Below, piece after piece: positions 11,542 to 23,500 of a DNA stretch of 64,000 nt. The notes below the pieces were generated by a model, which made no database searches, had not been told where the DNA came from, and worked only from the letters and a program-made list of their open reading frames with translations. Each line of letters starts with the position of its first letter. Positions within the stretch are counted from its first letter, which is position 1. The position numbers and the translations under genes were made by a program. The DNA comes from Dactylorhiza incarnata (lineage: Eukaryota; Streptophyta; Magnoliopsida; Asparagales; Orchidaceae): positions 434,001 through 498,000 of the forward strand of contig JAWHQI010000001.1 in the NCBI GenBank assembly GCA_033032865.1, given 5' to 3'.

Positions 11542-14500
11542 AATTTTTCTCGTTTCAGCACCAGGGATCTGGCCGATTGGTTAATTCAAGCCGAACGCTA
11601 TTTTTGATATCATAATATTCCTATTCAGGATTATATTTTAGTAGTTTCTTTACATTTAGATAGCCCGACTTCTCACTGGTTTACGATCTTAACGGGATAA
11701 TGCTAATATTGATTGGGTCACTTTTAAAATCACGATCTATCATCGTTTTGGCTCTTCCTCTTTTGGGGAACCCATAGGCAAATTAACAAAGTTAATTCAA
11801 AATACTTTCGTATTAGCCTATCAAGATTTTTTTGAAATTAATTCTTCACAAATTTATGTTTTATCAAATGAAGTTCTTATGCACACTTTTATTTCCGGTC
11901 TTTGCCCAAATATTCGTTGCAATGTGCAGGCCCATAGGCCCATTCTTTATATGAAGCTTTTTCTTTAGCCCGTCTATTTGAGGAACAATACATTGAAGAT
12001 TAAAAACCCCCACGTTTTCCTTCCAATAAACCAGCAACCCCCTTGACTACCGCCCCAAACAAATTTACCTTCACTTATCCCAAGCAGAATTAAAGTTCCG
12101 CCGCAAGAAAGGATTATGTTATACTTGTAACGATAATTAACACCCCGAGACAACAATGTAAAGGAAAAGCTACATTACTTGTTCTTGATGATGGCTTGGA
12201 CCTAGATTCTGACTCCCCTAATTTACTAGATACTCAGGAACCTACTCCAGAAATTAGATTTAATGCTTTAATGGGTACTTACTGTTCTAAATTTTTTCGT
12301 TTGAATAGCTTCTTAAATTCAAAAATAGTACATATCTTAATTGATACGAGCAGCACCCACAATTTTCTGTCTTCCGGAACAACTACTTTTCTGAATCTAC
12401 CCATTTCCATTATTAAGCCTTTTCATGTTCGGGTCGATAACGGTGATAGTTTACCTTGCAAGGGTCAATGTTCGAACCTACCCTTGCCCTACAAGATTAT
12501 AAATTTTCAATCTCCCTATATGTTATAGACCTTCAAGGGGCTGATGTTGTCATGGGAATTGACGGGCTAGAGACTCTAGGCCTAGATATGATAGATTACA
12601 TCACTAAACATATGTTCTTTACCAAAGATAATAAGCCATTTTATTTCACATGCCTTCGAAATTTTAACTCTTCTAATATTTTTAAAGCACAACTTAATAT
12701 ATTGATTTCCCAACATGCTATTAATTCAATAACCCTCTGCTATATTACTGCAGAAGATCATTCACCACCTCTACCAACAGACAAATGCCCTTCCCAGATA
12801 ACACAATTACTACAGAATTTTGGTCATCTTTTTTCACATCCAACAACTTTACACCACCGCCGCGCTCTTCTGATCACAAAATTCCCTTAATAAACCCATC
12901 ATCCATTGACAAAGTAAAACCATATCGACAACAACAACAACACTCAAGCCTTTATCCCACCATAGTGGGGTCGGCTATATGGATCCTTTATCGTCATTGC
13001 GCCCTATCTTTAATCATAGCTTCATTAATACCTAAGTACATCATATATTTCCTTATAGTTTCATTCTAAGTCTTTTTTGGTTTACCCCTCCGCCGTTTAA
13101 CATGTCTAGTGACTAAACTCTCATAACGCCTAACAGGTGCCTCTAATTGTCTCCTATGTACATGCCCGAACCATCTTAAACGAGCTTCTCACATCTTCTC
13201 TACAATTGGCGCCACTCCTGTTTTATCCCTGATACATTCATTCCTAATTTTATCCAGTCTCGTGTGCCACACATCCACCCAAGCATTCTCATCTCCGTAA
13301 CTCCCATTTTTTGCTCATGTATACCATTCACTGCCCAACACTCAGAACCGTAGAGCATTGCTAGCCTAATTGCAGTACGGTAAAACTTGCCTTTAAGTTT
13401 TAATGGTACTTTACAATCACATAAGATCTCAGACGCGCCTCTCCACTTCAACCAACCTGCTTGGATTCTATGTATCACATCTTTATCTACACCTCCATCC
13501 TTTTAAATTATCGATCCCAGATATTTAAAGCACTCACTGCGGGATCTTGGTCACCCAATTTAATGACGGAGTCATCCGACCTTCTTGCACTACTAAATTT
13601 AAGCTCTATATACTCCGTCTTTGTCCTGCTCAACCTAAAACCATATCGATATCCAAATAAAAATGAATTATAAAAATGAGTCTCTGAATTACTCCAAAAT
13701 GGCCTAATTAGGCCAAGCACATCTTCTTTTAGTTCCCCCATTTTATTGGTATTCAAAAAATATGGCTCTTTGCGACTTTCTATTGACTATAAAGCTTTAA
13801 ACCACCTCACACTTAAGGACTCTTTTCCCATGCCCAACATTAATGAGTTGCGCAATGCCACTATTTTTTCAAAATTTGCCTTACATTCTAGCTACCACCA
13901 GGTGCGGATGTGTGAGGTAGACATTCATAAAACTGCGTTACACACGCACAATGGTCGTTACGAGTTGTTAGTAATGCCTTTCGGGCTTACAAACTCCCCT
14001 GCAACCTTTCAAGCTATGATGAATTCTATTTTCCAAGCCTTTCTTTGCAAATTCGTTATCTTTTTTGATAATATTTTAGTATATAGTAAAGAATGGACAA
14101 CTCATATTTCTCATCTCACTACCATTCTGCAATTACTTAGTTCAAATCATTTGTATATTAAGCGATCTACGTGTTCATTTGGCGTTTTCTCTGTAGATTT
14201 CTTAGGACATTTAATTACAGTTACTGGTGTTCGACCAAGCTATGATGAATTCTATTTTCCAAGTCTTTCTCCACAAATTCGTTATCTTTTTTGATGATAT
14301 TTTAGTATATAGTAAAGATTGGACAACTCATATTTCTCATCCAACTACCATTCTGCAATTACTTAGTTCAAATCATTTGCATATTAAGCGATTTAAGTGT
14401 TCATTTGACGTTTCCTTTATAGATTTCTTAGGACATTTAATTACAGTTACGGGTGTTCGACCAAATCCTGAAAAAGTGGCATCCATTCAATCCTGGCCCA

Positions 14501-17500
14501 ATCCTTCAACTTTAAAACAGTTGCACTCGTTCTTAGGTTTGGCCAACTATTATCGCCGATTCATTCCATATTATGCCCCACTCACAACCCCTCTCACAGA
14601 TTTATTAGCCAAAGATAATTTTAACTGGACCGATGACATCACTGCAACTTTTATGAACCTTAGAACAAATCTTGCTACCGCTCCAGTCCTCGCCCTTCCC
14701 AATTTTAATTTACCTTTTGTAATTGAAGTCGATGCCTCGAGCGTCGTTATCGGGGCGGTACTCACAAAATGGCCACCTGATTGCTTATTTGAGCAAAAAG
14801 TTAGCATCACGTGTACAAGTTCAATCGACTTATACACATGAACTTGTCCATCACTTCTGCAGTAAGTAAGTGGCGACCGTATCTACTTGGGTCCCCCTTT
14901 ATTATTCACATAGATCATTGTACCCTCCACAACCTCACGACCCAGGTTATCACCACACTGGATTAACAAAATTTCTATCCAAAATGTTGGGTTTTCAATT
15001 TACAATACAATATAAACCAGGATCTTAGAACAATGCAGTTGATGCATTGTCCCACATAGATCAGTCCGGTCCTGAGTTATTACATTTAAGTTCAGTGTCT
15101 TTTCCATATTTCCCAAAATTTGAAAACATTGAATCATCTTATCTTATGGATACTTTTGCTTCTTCAATTTTAAAAACTTTACAACAACAATCAGGGACCC
15201 TGCCATATTGGACCATAGATGGCCAACGTCATTTTTATAAAAATTGCTTGTATATTCCACCAACACCCATACAACAACTTTTAATTTCCGAAATTCATAC
15301 ATCTCATAGTGGCCAACTTTATACTTAGATGTCAACTTATTTATTACTAAGTATGATCTTTGCTGTTAAAACAGGAGAAAGAGAAATGATATATTTTAAC
15401 ATTGAATAAACCACAACCCCTCTTATATAAGGAGGGGAGAAATACAAGGATAAACGCAGACCAACATATATTCTAACACTCCCCCTCAAGTTGGGCATGT
15501 TATATTTCTCATGCCTAACTTGTCAATCAAACCATAGTGAATGTGCCCCAAGACTCTTTGTAAGAATGTCTGCTAGTTGACCCTCTGAGGGAACAAAGGG
15601 AATACATACGATCTTCTTCTCAATGTGTTCCTTAATGAAATGTCTGTCCACCTCAACGTGTTTTGTGCGGTCACGCTGAACAGGATTGTTGGCAATACTA
15701 ATAGCAACCTTGTTGTCGCAGTACAACCGAATAGGAGTAGTTTCACTCAACCCCAGATCACTCATGAGGGAGCGTAGCCAAAGTCCTTCACAAATGCCAT
15801 GTGCCATGGCGCGAAATTCCGCCTCAGCACTAGACCTGGAGACAACATTTTGTTTCTTACTTCTCCAAGTGACAAGATTCCCCCCAATAAATGAGCAATA
15901 CCCAGACGTGGATCGTCTATCTTCAACACTTCCTGCCCAGTCTGCATCAGTATAAACTTCGATATTCAGGTCAGAATTGGGGGTGAAGAGGATTCCTCTT
16001 CCAGGTGAAGTCTTCAAGTATCTCAAGATCCGATGGGCTGCATCAAGATGTCTGGTCTTCGGGGAATGCATGTATTGGCTCACAACTCCAACGGCGTATG
16101 CAATGTCAGGTCGAGTATGAGACAAGTAGATTAATCTCCCCACAAGTCTTTGATAACCTTTAACATCTTCTATAGGATCACCATCATCTCTTCCAAGGTT
16201 GTGGTTAACCTCCATAGGAGTGTCAGCAGGTCTACACCCACTCAAACCCGTTTGTTCTAAGAGGTCAAGAATGTACTTTCGTTGAGAGATGAAAATACCG
16301 TTCTTAGATCTGGCAACTTCAATCCCCAGAAAATACTTTAGTTTGCCAAGATCTTTTACTTCAAATTCTTGTGCCAAATGTTTCTTTAAAGCTTTTACTT
16401 CATCTATATCATCCCCTGTAATGATGATGTCATCAACATAGACGATTAAGGTTGTTAACATGTTGGCCCTCTTTTTGATAAACAACGTATGGTCAGCATG
16501 ACTTTGTCTGTATCCCAGGGAGACCATGGCGCTATGGAACCGCCCAAACTACGCCCTCGGGGATTGCTTTAGACCGTAGAGTGCCTTCTTCAATTTGCAA
16601 ACTTTCCCATCCGAACCCTGAGGGACAAAACCGGGTGGAAGGGACATATACACTTCTTCTTCCAAATTTCCATGAAGGAAGGCATTTTTAACATCCAATT
16701 GGATGAGATCCCAGCCTTTGCACGCAGCACATGAAAGCAGGACCCGAATAGAATTCATCTTTGCCACTGGAGCAAAGGTTTCTTGATAGTCAATGCCAAG
16801 AGTTTGAGTATACCTGTAAGGGACGGATAGACGGAGGAGAAGAGATAACGGGAGGAGCAACAGGAGAATCAATCAGATGATCAACCGGGGGATCAACCGG
16901 TTTGATAGTTTCGCTAGAAGATAAAGTATATGAAGGAGGGATCGGAAGGGAGAAGGTAGGAGGACTCACTTCAACAGCAGGCTCCCCCTGAAGTGAGTCC
17001 GCATAATACGGTGTAGAATCACGAAATGTAACGTCAGCGGAGACAAGGGTCCGACGAGTAGGAGGGTGATAGCATTTATACCCCTTTTGAGTAGGGGAAT
17101 AACCAATGAAGACACACTTAAGGGCGCGGGGGTCGAGTTTAGACCTTCCAGGAGAGGGAATGTGGGCAAAGCACGTACACCCAAATATGTGAGGAGGAAG
17201 AGAGGATGTCGGGGAAACTCCTAAGGTGTGGAGAGGAGTTTGGTTTCCGAGGACAGGAGAGGGCAAACGGTTAATGAGATAGGCCGCTGTAAGGACGGCG
17301 TCCCCCCAGTAGAACTTAGGGAGATTCATGGTGAACAAAAAGCACCGAGCAACATCCAGCAAGTGACGGTTCTTTCGCTCGGCAACCCCATTCTGAGACG
17401 GGGAGTGAGCACAAGAAGTTTGATGAATAATGTCATGGGTAGTAAGATAGTGGTCAAAGGAAGAGTTGATATACTCTCGACCATTGTCACTGCGTAAAAT

Positions 17501-20500
17501 TTTTATAGATGCAGATAACTGAGTAGAGACCATCTTATGGAATTTTTGAAAGATAGAAAAAGCTTCACCCTTATGTTTCATGAGATAAACCCATGTCGTG
17601 CGAGAAAAACAATCAATAAAGGAAATAAACCAATGACATCCAGACAGAGATCCAATAGGGCAAGGCCCCCATACATCAGTATGCACAATATGAAAAGGAA
17701 TAGTACTAGGTAAAGAAACATGATTAACAGGGAGACGATGATGTTTGGCAACGTCACATACATCACAAACAAAATTTTTAAAACAACTAGAGGGAAAAGT
17801 AGATAAAAGGCGTTGCATTGTAGCAACAGAGGGATGGCCAAGACGACGATGCCAGGTGAGCAGCTGGGATGACTGGGTGGCATGAAGAGCGTGTGAAGAG
17901 GTAGACCCGTTGGAGGGATCAAACACATACAGACCGTCCTGCAAGCTACCAGACCCAATCGCCTTCCCCGTCTTCAGATCCTGAAAAACACAATAAGAGG
18001 GAAAAAATGTGACTGAGCATTGAAGAGAATTAGTCAGCTGACTAACAGAAAGTAAACTGCGGGTGAAATTTGGAACATGGAGAACAGAAGATAAAGTGAG
18101 AGAGGAACAAGGTATGGACCCTTTCCCAGCAATAGAGGAAAAGGATCCATCAGCGATGCTCACTTTATCTCTGCCAGAGAGAGGGGAATAAGACACAAAA
18201 CCTGAAGCTGATCCAGTCATATGATCAGTAGCTCCGGAGTCGATAATCCAATGAGGAGAGGGGCTAGTAGTAGCAGAGTGAGCACCTGGGATACCTGAAT
18301 GGGCAAGGGCAGATGAGGAAGAAGAGGCAGTAACCGGCTCAGTAACAAGGCCCTGCATCAAGCGTCGTAGAGTCTGCATCTCATCAGCGGAAAAAGAGGA
18401 CATAGGTGCAGGAGGAGGTCCAATAAGACCAGGAGAGCTGCTCTCAGGAATCTCTGTCAGATGGGCAAAGTGATGTGAACGGACAGGAGTGCGTCCACGA
18501 CCATGCACCCCACGGGAAGAAGACCCCCCACGAGTAGAAAATCCAGGAGGGAAGCCGTGCAGACTGAAACATGTATCCCGAGTATGACAGGGCTTGCCAC
18601 AATAATCGCAAATGAGATGGTCTTTATCCGTGGCACGAGGCTTGAAGTCACGAGAAGCCCTGCTACCAGAAGTGGGTGGATGAGCTACTAAAGCTGAGCC
18701 CTCAGGAGTGGTGGTCATGTTCCAGGACTGTCGACGATCGAACTCCTGCTGAATAATGCTGAAGACCTCAGGTAAGGAAGGAATGGGAACACGGCCCAAA
18801 ATCTGCACAGTAATCTGATCAAAATCACGATGAAGCCCCTGGAGAAATTCGAACACCCAGTTGCGATCCTCACGGGCCCTTAATAAGAGAGCATCAGCAT
18901 CACAGACCGTTGCAAGAGACTCAAAATGGTCATACTCTTGGTAGAGTTGGGTAAACTCCAAATAGTAGGCAGGAGGACGATCGCCCTGACGAAGATGGAA
19001 CAACTGTCGGCGAAGATGGTAGATTTGTGCCGCATTCCCTTTGCGGGAGTAAGTAGATTCAGCACGTTTCCAGATGTCTGCAGCAGTGTCAAGGAAGAGA
19101 TAATTCCGGGCAATGGGCTCCTGCATGGAGTTTGTGAGCCAGGACATGACCAGGGAGTTTTCAGAGTCCCATTGAGACCATGTAGCAGAGGTGCGAGCAG
19201 GCGCCGGAGTGTCGCCACTAACATAGCCAAAGAGACGCCGACTCTTTAAGGCCAAAGTAATCGAACGAGACCAAGATAGGTAGTTGGTGTCATCCAGACG
19301 AATCGCAGTGAGTTGAGAAAAACTATGATCAGAACCAACCCGGGTAGATCCAGCGGGGGTCATGGAGGCACCGGAAGCACCGGAATCACCGGGAGCACCG
19401 GAAGCACCTGAATCAACGTCTGACATGGCACCAACAAAGAAGAAAGCTCCAATGAAATAGAAGGAACTTAGAGCATCATAGATCTGAACTTCCGGAGGAA
19501 GAAGAACATCGGTTGAACACGGAGAGAAATCGTAGATCTGAAACCCTGGAGCATCCAACCGTTAAAAACCACCAAGAATCAAATATGTTGATAAGGAGGG
19601 GAAAGCGAAACTTTTTCCAAAGTTTCAGCTCAATCGGACCACAGGAAGATCGCCGGAAGAGGCATCCCGTCGGCTAATCCAGCGCAGAGCCGACGGGTTC
19701 GGATGTCGGGAAAAAACGGACAACAAAAGCAACAACCTGATTCATGACATTCTCTTAGTTCTGGATGAACACATCATTTGGATCAATGACATACCGCAAC
19801 AACAACTCTTGAGACAATGGAATGGTCTCGGACCCGAGGACAAGTCATGGGAATCTCTCGATTACATCACGCCCCAAGTACTCCAGAAGTTTAATTTTAC
19901 ACCAAAACTAACTTCTATTTTGGCGCAGGACATGACGCAAACTCCAAATCTGGACCATGAATGCTTATTTTTGACTCCATCCACCACGCATCAAATTCAC
20001 GACGAAATCAAAGAGCATCTAGGACTTCCCACCCACAAGCAACTTCCAGACACTGACCAACATTCGGAAAATTCAACAGTAACCCAACAAAACCATGAAG
20101 AAATCACCAAACACATCATAATGCAACACCTAAAAATCATTCCATACATTGCCCTACCACCAAGAAAAATCACCGAAAAACAACACTCAAAGAACAACAT
20201 AACTTCAGATGTACTCATATACCATCTAAACACCATAGCAAGTTACTAGTTGTCCCAAATCTCTGTCAAACCCTCCCAAGCTGGACGATCAGAAGACACC
20301 GTACCTCTAGGGTTTCCTATCTTCCCGTTACAACTCCTCCCTTTGGACGACACCATCGTTTCTGGCTCCTCATGTTGTGCTCCACATCAACGCTTCTGGC
20401 TCCTAGGGTTTAGTCCGCAAAAAATGGCTCATTTTTTTTCTTCAACCTCGCTTCTTTTATAGGGATGGATGGGATGTAGCAGACGGCTACATAGAGAGCA

Positions 20501-23500
20501 ATAAACAAAGTACCAAGGCCACATCTCAACACTTTTGTAACGATCACATATTTGAACAGATATTATATATATGCATTAGCATGTAAAACTATACTTAAGC
20601 AGGAATATATATATATAGTTTAGTTAATTCCTACTCATTAAACCGAAGCTGTTCTCGGTAAAGCTCGATTTTACTATTTAGCCACCAATCCGTTTGCCAC
20701 CCGTAAAGCTCGATTTTACTATTTAGCCACCAATCCGTTTGCCACCCGCTCCATCCCCCCCCCCCCCCCCCCCCCCCCCGAGAGGGATATAGGAGGGAAA
20801 CGTTCAAGGAACCTATAGCAGTTCAACCTGTTACAGTGAATCAAATCTATCAGAGAAGTGCATATTTATCTTAAAGACCCGCTGGTAGATACACCGTGGA
20901 AGGGGCATATCAAATTAATAGGATCCTGTCCCATACTCTCCATTCCCATGGAAGAAAATATCCCTTCATATTTATTTTCTTACTGACTGAACAAAAGAAA
21001 TGAATGCTTCTATTCCTTCTCTCTGAGCAATGAATATTGATTGCCTAGGTGTAAGAAGCTCAGCTTGAGTTTGTATGAACCGAGACTAAAATGACTCCCT
21101 TCAAGTAACATTGTTGTTACGACCAAATAAAGAGTAGCGGGAGGAGAAATGATATTCAGATTGTCGTGAGATTATTGATTATTTGATGTCTTTGTCAGTT
21201 TTCGAGAGCTGAGGCTTTAAGAAGCTGGACTGAGAAACTAAGTTTTTATTGGATACAACTACAACAGAACCCATATGGTCCTCAATCATTGGGGGTATGG
21301 GCGGGGGAAGATTGGAAACAAACCTAACCTTTGGCACTATGCACAAAGTGGCTTCTCTCAGAGGAGAAAGACCTAACCTTTGACAATAAATGCACAAAGT
21401 GAGTGGCTGCTCACAGAGTACCACTGAAATAGTGGCCCCATATACCGTCGCGTTTGCTGCGGAATCATGCCCTCAAATCAAAGCCAAAGACATCAGAGAG
21501 GGCAGACCTAAGAATCCATTTTGATTTATGTGCACATAACCATGCTTCATTCAGCATGGTTATGTTTGGAGAAAAATCATAAAATCCAAGGCATCAGTTT
21601 TTATTGGATGTTGGAGAAAAATCATAAAATCCAAGTTGAATGGCTATGTTTGGAGCTCAGTCAAAGAATTCGAGTTGAGTGATTAAGTTTGGGGCTAAGT
21701 AGGGGAATCCAAGTGGAATGACCAAGTGCAAGATCAAGTCAGAGAATCTGAATTGAATGACTAAGTCAAGAGCAAAGTCAAATAATTCGAGCTGAATGAC
21801 TAAGTCCGGAGCCAAATTGGAGAATCCTAGTTGTATAACTAAGTTTTGGGCCAAGTCAGAGAGTATAAGTCGAAAGACTATGTCTAGAATGAAGTCGAAA
21901 AATCTGAGCTGAATGACCAAGTCTGAGGCCAAGTCGACGAATCCGAGTTGAAAGTTTGACCCTTGGACTTCACCCTTTGTCGAGCATTAGAGACACATAT
22001 GAGAAGCATACACTTGGCCTTTGACCCTTTTGAACTTTTGAGCTAAGTCTGAGAAGCAGGACATTGGTATTTTGTCCTCGACAAGCTTTGAAGCCTAATA
22101 TGTGAAGCAGACACTTGGGTTTTTGATACTCGGCGAGCTTTGGAGCCAAGCACGAGAAGCTGACACTTGAATTTATGATCTTCGAAAGGTTTTGGATCCA
22201 AGTTTGGGAAGTATACACGTGGCTTTATGATCCTCGTTGAGCTTTATAGCCAAGTCTGAGAAGTATATAATTTTTTTTTGTGCTTGATGAGCTTTGGAGC
22301 CAAGTATGAGAAGCAGATACTTGGTTTTCTAACCCTCAACGAACTTTGGAGTATGAGAAGCATACACTTGCTTTTTGATACAAAGATATTTGGAACCAAG
22401 TATGAAAATAGGTTCTTGTCCTTTTGATCCTTAACCGGTCTAGGGTGATTTGAGTTTCCTGGAGCAGATTGGGCTTTGACCGGTCCAGGCTTCTTTGGTT
22501 CAAGAATGGCTCAGTCAAAGTGGTTTGTACAGGGTTGTTTTGGGTCAAACTCCGATTCTTTCATTTTTGGTGTCTTTGGAATCGTTTTGGTGAGCCGGAT
22601 GCCCTCCTTAATCTTCAGATCCGTTTCAGGCTCCTTGAATTTTTAGAGATACCCAACTACTATTGACTTCTAACTGATCATGCAACTAATTTTTTGCCTT
22701 TATTTGAGTCGAATCTATTTGGAACCACAATTTCAGTCAAAACATCCATTTTTAGGATATAAATTTTCCAGCTAATCAAGTGTTGGAAAGCTTATATTGT
22801 CTTTTGAATTCAAAGGGTCTGGAGAGATTTAGGAGACTGGATACCTTGTTCAATGATATTTTATTGACATTTTGGAGTTCTCATCATGGAACATCCAGTA
22901 ATACCAATGAAGTTGCTCCTGATAAGATTCTCTTTATCTTAATTGTTATTCTTAGTTATCAAATATTTATCTTCCTTGGACTAACTAGTTAATCAAGGGC
23001 AGTTGAATGCTATTTAAACTTGTGATGTAGGTATGGAGTGAAGTTCATTGAGTTGGTCTCTTAGTAACCCCTTTCATTGGGGCAGTTACACGTGTATCAT
23101 CAAATCTTGCTTATTATATCAACTGTTTTATTTCATGTCTACCCATATCTTGAAAAGCATAGCAAAATTATCAACTTTTACTTTATTTTAAAAACTTAGG
23201 TGGTAGTATTGCTGATAAGAAAATTTTATTGATATTAATGTAAATTCCTCTTTTTCATTGGAACAATTAAATATATCACACCCAATCTTGTATAATGCAA
23301 AAATTACCACCCAACTAATTTTCTTTTCAATAATGCTATTCAAATGTTGATGGACACAACAAAGCTGCCACTTTTCATTATCAATGATTTGTTAACTTCT
23401 TTTTGTTTTGGTTGCACAACATGCAAATACATAATTTTCTAGTTCATTTAAATAACTTGGTAGTATTGTAAATAAGAATTTTTCTTATGGTATTTTTAAC

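Larger units (their letters stand above)
15364..19744 (-). mobile_element. Copia element C (same lineage as B), 5'-truncated
   Basis: It has a 115-bp 3' LTR (15364-15478), a polypurine tract (15479-15495) and minus-strand gag-pol to the start codon at 19426, plus some 5' leader. No 5' LTR or tRNA-Met primer site is found before gypsy E sequence resumes near 19745. The right limit is approximate. The missing copia 5' end and the missing gypsy integrase core could both result from one deletion. Confidence 0.85.
5472..20835 (+). mobile_element. Ty3/gypsy (chromodomain type) element E, host for nested insertions
   Basis: Two related LTRs, split 5472-5661 plus 10773-10890 on the left and 20470-20835 on the right, enclose plus-strand gag, protease, RT, the start of integrase and a chromodomain-like tail. 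Inserted into it are copia B (in the left LTR), LINE K (in RT) and copia C (in integrase). The LTRs differ at many positions and coding parts carry many stops, so it is the oldest layer. I could not identify a target-site duplication at the outer ends. It lies in the same orientation as the gene. Confidence 0.85.

Noticed and set aside
5467..20840. Target-site duplication of gypsy E
   Set aside because: Flanks (CAGGT against GTGAA by my boundaries) do not match; LTR edges may be off by a few bases or the site has decayed.
22780..22992. 70-codon plus-strand ORF in intron 1
   Set aside because: AT-rich chance frame without family features; lies between confirmed exons 1 and 2.
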